Below are positions 60,788 through 64,000 of a DNA stretch of 64,000 bases, piece by piece (the stretch's first letter is position 1; the number at the start of each line of letters is the position of its first letter). The position numbers were made by a program, and so were the translations under genes. Source of the stretch: Archangium violaceum Cb vi76 (lineage in GTDB: Bacteria > Myxococcota > Myxococcia > Myxococcales > Myxococcaceae). The notes beneath the pieces are model-generated. The model was not told where the DNA came from. It did not search any database and saw only the letters and a program-made list of their open reading frames with translations. Location of the stretch: assembly GCF_000733295.1 (NCBI RefSeq), contig NZ_JPMI01000025.1:55558-119557 (forward strand), given 5' to 3'.

Positions 60788-62563
60788 ATGACGAACGCAA
60801 CGAGGATGACGGTCGCGGGTTATCTCAAGCAGCGCCTGGAAGAGCTGGAGTTGGATCGCCTCTTCGGCGTCGCTGGCAACTACACGGCGCCGTTCCTGAA
60901 CACCATCCTGGAAGACAAGCAGTCGCCCATCGCCATCACCGGCGTCCCCAATGAGATCTGCGCCGGGTACGCCGCGGATGGGTATGCGCGGCTCAAGGGC
61001 ATCGGCGCGGTGACGGTCACCTATGGCGTGGGCGCCTTCAGTCTGCTCAACGCCGTGGCGGGCTCCTACATGGAACTGGCCCCGGTGGTGGTCATCAACG
61101 GCGCACCCACCAACAAGGAGTTCCTCAACGAGCGCATCTCGGGCCTCGTGTACTCGCACATGATGGACGACCCGAATAGCAACCTGAACGTCTACCGTCA
61201 GGTGGCCGTGTCGGCCCAGCGCATCGTCAACGCCAACGAGGCCCCGAGCCAGATCGACGCCGCCCTCACCGCATGCATCACTCACCGGCAGCCGGTCTAC
61301 CTGGAGGTCCTCGAGGATGTCTGGCGCGCCCCGTGCCCGGCCCCGGCCGGGATGCTCTCACGCCAGCAGGTGAGCATCACCGTGAGCGACGTGAAGTCGG
61401 CAGTGCTCGCCACCCTGAACATGATCCAGGAGCGCGGCAAGCCGCTCTTCTGGGCCGGCGTGGAGATTCAGCGCCAGGGATTGCAGAGTGAATTCCTGGA
61501 ACTGCTGGAGCGCACGGGCATCAGTTTCACCACCTCGGTGCTCGGCAAGTCGATCGTGTCCGAGGACCACCCTGGCTACCTGGGCGTCTACGCGCCTGAG
61601 GGCTCCAACTCCTCCAGCGGCTCCGGGTCCGCCGAGGTGAAGCAGCTCGTCGAGAACGCGGGCTGCCTCATCGGGCTCGGCGCGTGGACCACGGGCAAGG
61701 ACACCAACAACCAGCTCATCCAGGGCGACGGCGTGGCACTCGCGCAGCATGGCGGTGTCACCGTGGGGGCCCGCTTCTTCCCCAGCGTGATGCTCGCGGA
61801 CTACATGCACGGACTGATCGACGCCGTGAAGCGCGCTCCCCCCCGCTTCACCGCCTACAAGCCCGAGGTCCCGAAGGTGCTCTCGGCCGCGGTCAAGGCC
61901 GAGCCCACCCTCACCTACGACTCCTTCTTCGCCACCCTGGACACCTGGCTCACCCCGGAGAACGTGGTGGTCTCCGACGCCGGCTTCCCGCTGCTCGGCG
62001 CCCAGAACCTCCACATCTCCTCCGCCAACGGGTTCGTCGCCCAGGCCTCGTGGCTGGCCATCGGGTACTCGACTCCGGCGGCCATCGGCGTCAAGTGCGC
62101 CTCGCCCGACAAGCGGGTCGTGGTGGTGGTGGGGGATGGGGCCTTCCAGGAGACGTGCCAGGCCGTCTCCAGCCACCGCTACCTCGGCCACGACACCGTG
62201 GTCTTCGTGATGGCCAACGGCATCTACGGCATCGAGCAGAAGCTCGTGAACCCCAACCCGTTCCGCACTCCGCCCGTCGTCTACGAGGACCCGCTCCTCA
62301 ACGAGGTGTTCCCCTATAACGAGCTCCACCCCTGGTCCTACGCCAAGCTGGCCGAGGCGTTTGGCGGCCAGGGCCGCGTCGTCACGACGGCCGGCGAGCT
62401 CTCGGAGGTGCTCGCGGAGATCGAGTCCCGCCCCGATGACAACTTCGTCGTCGAGGTGAGGATACCGAAGGTGGACATCCCCAGCTCGGCCAGGAAGAGC
62501 CTCGCCAACGCGGGCGAGGACGAGACGGCCAACCCGAGCTGGCCTCCAGGCCTGTTGTTCTGA
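60788..62563 (+). CDS. ThDP-dependent 2-oxoacid decarboxylase (pyruvate/indolepyruvate decarboxylase family)
   Basis: This encodes 591 residues from the ATG after GAAGGAGACC. The N-terminal ThDP Pyr domain has GVAGNYTAPFLN and the essential Glu in GVPNEICAGYAADGYARL, then VTYGVGAFSLLNAVAGSYME. The site where PDCs carry His-His reads VYSHMMDD, with one His. The PP domain has VVVVVGDGAFQETCQAVSS and closes the ThDP motif with VMANGIYGIEQ, where the usual Asn-Asn is Ala-Asn. It should decarboxylate a 2-oxoacid to an aldehyde. Together with the upstream oxidase it forms an amino acid to oxoacid to aldehyde route, an Ehrlich-like or indole-acetaldehyde-type path. Confidence 0.92.
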   Translation: MTNATRMTVAGYLKQRLEELELDRLFGVAGNYTAPFLNTILEDKQSPIAITGVPNEICAGYAADGYARLKGIGAVTVTYGVGAFSLLNAVAGSYMELAPVVVINGAPTNKEFLNERISGLVYSHMMDDPNSNLNVYRQVAVSAQRIVNANEAPSQIDAALTACITHRQPVYLEVLEDVWRAPCPAPAGMLSRQQVSITVSDVKSAVLATLNMIQERGKPLFWAGVEIQRQGLQSEFLELLERTGISFTTSVLGKSIVSEDHPGYLGVYAPEGSNSSSGSGSAEVKQLVENAGCLIGLGAWTTGKDTNNQLIQGDGVALAQHGGVTVGARFFPSVMLADYMHGLIDAVKRAPPRFTAYKPEVPKVLSAAVKAEPTLTYDSFFATLDTWLTPENVVVSDAGFPLLGAQNLHISSANGFVAQASWLAIGYSTPAAIGVKCASPDKRVVVVVGDGAFQETCQAVSSHRYLGHDTVVFVMANGIYGIEQKLVNPNPFRTPPVVYEDPLLNEVFPYNELHPWSYAKLAEAFGGQGRVVTTAGELSEVLAEIESRPDDNFVVEVRIPKVDIPSSARKSLANAGEDETANPSWPPGLLF

Positions 62564-62685
62564 GCGACGGGCTCGAAGCGGAGGGGGCGCCACGCGCGCC
62601 CCCTCCGCACCCGCCTGGGGACCCGCAGGTGCAGCACCACGAGCGAGGCCAGCTCGCCCGGCTGGCACTGGCGGCTTTAGCGGAA

Positions 62686-63321
62686 ATCGGCATAGGGGGT
62701 AGCGAGGTCGCCTCGCTACTCCCCTGCCACACCACCGGACAGGCGGGTCCGCATCCGGCGGGTCGATAGGTTGAGGCTAAGTAGGTAGCCAAAAGTTCCA
62801 AGACGAATGAAGGGCCTTTCGCTGCTGGCTCCGCTCCGAATTCGTTCAGGAACTTCTGGCGACCTGCTTAGCTGGCAAGTCTCGGGATTCCCAGCCGGTC
62901 GAAGAAGCTCGTGGGCAGGGCGAGTTGGAGGTACATGCCCGAGTTCCTCCATCAGCGGCGGGTGTTGGCGGCGCTCCGGCGGGCCATGTGCTCGGACGGC
63001 CTCTGCTGACTGCTCACCCCGCCTCTCGGCGTCGCCCTTTCAGGCACGAGGCGAGCTCTCCCCGGGTAAGAACATCGACCTTCACCGCACGAGCGCCGGC
63101 TCTACGTCACCTTGCTTTGGCCACCGGAGCTTCGCGGTCTTTGGCCCGCTCGCCCCGCTTGGTGCCGCCTCATAGCCGGTTCCTGTTCGTCGCCCCGCGG
63201 CTTCGTTCCCCGCTTCCTTCACGTCGGCCTCTCGGTCCGGCGCTCTGCGGTTCCCTTCGTTCGCGGTGACCTGCTTCCGGGAGGACTTCCACCTCCAAGT
63301 CGATGCCCATGCCGGGCGCAC
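62686..63321 (-). mobile_element. Group II intron (bacterial class C-like), nearly ORF-less, 636 nt
   Basis: On the minus strand it starts GTGCGCCCGGCATGGGC at 63321, the GUGYG consensus of group II introns. The 5' domain I sequence continues with characteristic blocks (GGTCACCGCGAACGAAGG, GAAGGTCGATGTTCTTACCC, CAGTCAGCAGAGGCCG). Domain V is at 62731-62763 (8-bp CCGCCGGA/TCCGGTGG stem containing a CGC triad, inner GCG-GACC-CGC hairpin). Domain VI is at 62688-62728, with a GAGGCGACCTC tip and a bulged A in CCCTATGCC. The end is CCGAT. It inserts exactly after a terminator U-tract, as class C introns do. Full introns of this type are about 1.9 kb; almost the whole reverse transcriptase is deleted. 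Confidence 0.8.
62868..62951 (-). pseudogene. Residual C-terminus of intron-encoded reverse transcriptase/maturase
   Basis: Inside the intron, just upstream of domain V, the frame reads WRNSGMYLQLALPTSFFDRL and then GIPRLAS and stop. This looks like the last residues of group II intron proteins (W-RN-G...FFDxLGIPRL). A stop codon precedes it in frame. All reverse transcriptase motifs, including YADD, are gone. Confidence 0.55.
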
Positions 63322-63358
63322 AAAGAAAACCCCGGCTCGCCTGATGGCGGCCGGGGCC
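63322..63358 (-). terminator. Rho-independent terminator following the tmRNA-like 3' end
   Basis: On the minus strand, CCCCGGCCGCC-ATCA-GGCGAGCCGGGG forms a GC hairpin, followed directly by TTTTCTTT. It lies 13 nt downstream of the tmRNA-like acceptor end, as expected for the native terminator of that gene. The group II intron begins at the very next base. Confidence 0.8.
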
Positions 63359-63361
63359 TTG

Positions 63362-63418
63362 CTACATCCAGTGGAGGCGGCGGGAATCGAACCCGCGAAG
63401 GGCGGAGCCGCCTCCACT
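63362..63418 (-). repeat. tmRNA 3' end (ssrA-type attachment core), copy 3
   Basis: The minus strand reads GCGGGTTCGATTCCCGC, a perfect T-arm, then CGCCTCCA. The deduced acceptor pairing (5' GGGGGCG) contains the G3-U70 pair typical of tmRNA. An 11-bp inverted repeat, GTGGAGGCGGC / GCCGCCTCCAC (63372-63382 and 63408-63418), brackets it. The tmRNA body expected to the right is absent; an integrase relic lies there instead. This fits the distal junction of an island inserted in ssrA, with the original terminator left behind. Confidence 0.65.
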
Positions 63419-63595
63419 CGGGAGGCAGAGCCACATCTCCGTTTTCCCTCTGAAAATGGGGCGCCCATTTGTCCGGGCGAGTCCATGGGCGTCCGTTCAG
63501 TTTGGTCCTTTTTTGGTCTCCTTGCCCCGCGCCGGGCGATAAGTGGCGAGGCATTTGTCCCTCGTTCTGGCTTCTGACGCCGATGCCGTAGCCTA

Positions 63596-63700
63596 CTAAT
63601 GCTGTGCCCTGATGGCCTCCACTGCCCCGAGCTTCGCCTACCACGCAGTAGTGGCCTCCATGTGCCCGAGCGCCGTTGACCCAGGTTGAGGCGTCGCCCG
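63596..63700 (-). pseudogene. Tyrosine recombinase (phage-type integrase) C-terminal relic
   Basis: The minus strand reads STALGHMEATTAW, stop, AKLGAVEAIRAQH, stop. This matches the end of tyrosine integrases (LGHxxxxTTxRYAKL), with the catalytic-Tyr region mutated to a stop. It lies about 180 bp from the attachment-like core, the usual place for an island integrase. The rest of the gene is not recognisable upstream. Confidence 0.5.
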
Positions 63701-63824
63701 AAACTTCGCTCTCGGCAAACCGGACAGCACCGGGAAGCGCTCCGCCTCCCTTGGACTCGTCCACTCAGCCGAGATTGAACGGGAGTGCAGGCAGGCAACG
63801 CAGCAAAGCTCAGAGGGACAGGCT

Positions 63825-64000
63825 ATGCACCCAGCAGGTCTAACGCGATTGATGGCGCTGCTAACGGTGGTTGCGGTGTCAGACTTCGGATGCGCCCACA
63901 CGCAGGAGACCGAGCGCAGGATGTACCTGATCGCCGAGGACGCAAGCAGCATCGACTTTCAAGAAGATGCACGCGGAATCGGTGGCGCTGGAGCTGAGGC
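63825..64000 (+). CDS. Lipoprotein, N-terminal part (runs off the window)
   Basis: The ATG at 63825 follows AGAGGGAC. It begins MHPAGLTRLMALLTVVAVSD, and FGCAHTQETERRMYL gives a lipobox Cys at residue 23. The frame is open to the end of the window. The type of protein is unknown. It lies on the far side of the tmRNA-like core and so probably belongs to an integrated island. Confidence 0.65.
   Translation, partial: MHPAGLTRLMALLTVVAVSDFGCAHTQETERRMYLIAEDASSIDFQEDARGIGGAGAE

Noticed and set aside
63372..63720. A complete tmRNA gene
   Set aside because: No 5' GGGGGCG partner, no tag-peptide reading frame and no pseudoknot region could be found to the right of the 3' end; only the last 30-40 nt are present.
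1..64000. CRISPR array or retron
   Set aside because: No regularly spaced repeat array was seen, and no msr-msd-like structure with a reverse transcriptase. The only reverse transcriptase trace is the short maturase tail in the group II intron.

Overview
The window looks like a myxobacterial chromosome, probably suborder Cystobacterineae (Archangium, Cystobacter, Stigmatella or Myxococcus relatives). The evidence is very high GC with strong third-position GC, a 1756-residue serine/threonine kinase–AAA–GAF–histidine kinase protein, a secreted M36 protease with a MYXO-CTERM-type tail, many small Cys-rich lipoproteins, several P450s, and a large load of gene relics. Genus is not determined. All identifications come from reading motifs; no database search was run.

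Layout. 0-7 kb: the end of a propeller-type sensor kinase, a Cys-rich lipoprotein, a frameshifted outer-membrane-like gene, a methyltransferase and a Tat-exported amidohydrolase. 7-12.4 kb: the giant hybrid kinase, followed by joined debris of a HYR-domain gene and an MFS transporter. 13.2-17.0 kb: a tight unit of lysine-2,3-aminomutase-like radical SAM enzyme, ATP-grasp ligase and MFS exporter, which looks like a small biosynthesis-and-export cluster; a DUF5916/CBM9-like outer-membrane protein follows. 20.0-22.4 kb: a P450 plus isonitrile synthase pair with base usage reminiscent of actinobacteria. 22.4-36.7 kb: ordinary accessory genes (NlpC/P60-like protein, aldo/keto reductase, M36 protease, a second P450, AraC regulator, polysaccharide deacetylase).

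37.6-53.7 kb: a hybrid histidine kinase, then the most unusual region: seven co-directional genes for exported proteins (39.8-52.6 kb). Four are paralogues with an N-terminal domain resembling the MACPF/perforin core and C-terminal leucine-rich repeats. Between them lie a Hint (hedgehog/intein-type autoprocessing) protein, a divergent subtilisin-like lipoprotein and a membrane-anchored protein. A convergent LuxR-type regulator closes the region. The last MACPF-like/LRR gene is followed by a collapsed Hint relic, so an LRR-Hint module was duplicated and then lost its second Hint gene. I infer a secreted or surface effector system, possibly predatory or contact-dependent; this is untested.

53.9-58.7 kb: a decayed zone with a roughly 50-bp direct repeat, a three-repeat lipoprotein, a CHAT-domain fragment, a rhomboid protease, and IS66 and IS5-family relics. 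59.0-62.6 kb: a two-gene operon for a flavin amine oxidase and a ThDP-dependent 2-oxoacid decarboxylase, together able to convert an amino acid to an aldehyde. 62.7-64.0 kb: on the minus strand, a tmRNA-like 3' end, a rho-independent terminator and, starting exactly after it, a 636-nt group II intron that has lost nearly all of its reverse transcriptase. Beyond the tmRNA-like end are a tyrosine-recombinase relic and the start of a lipoprotein. Two other tmRNA-3'-end-like sequences occur at 2.8 and 36.8 kb in the same orientation, suggesting repeated integration at ssrA-type attachment sites.
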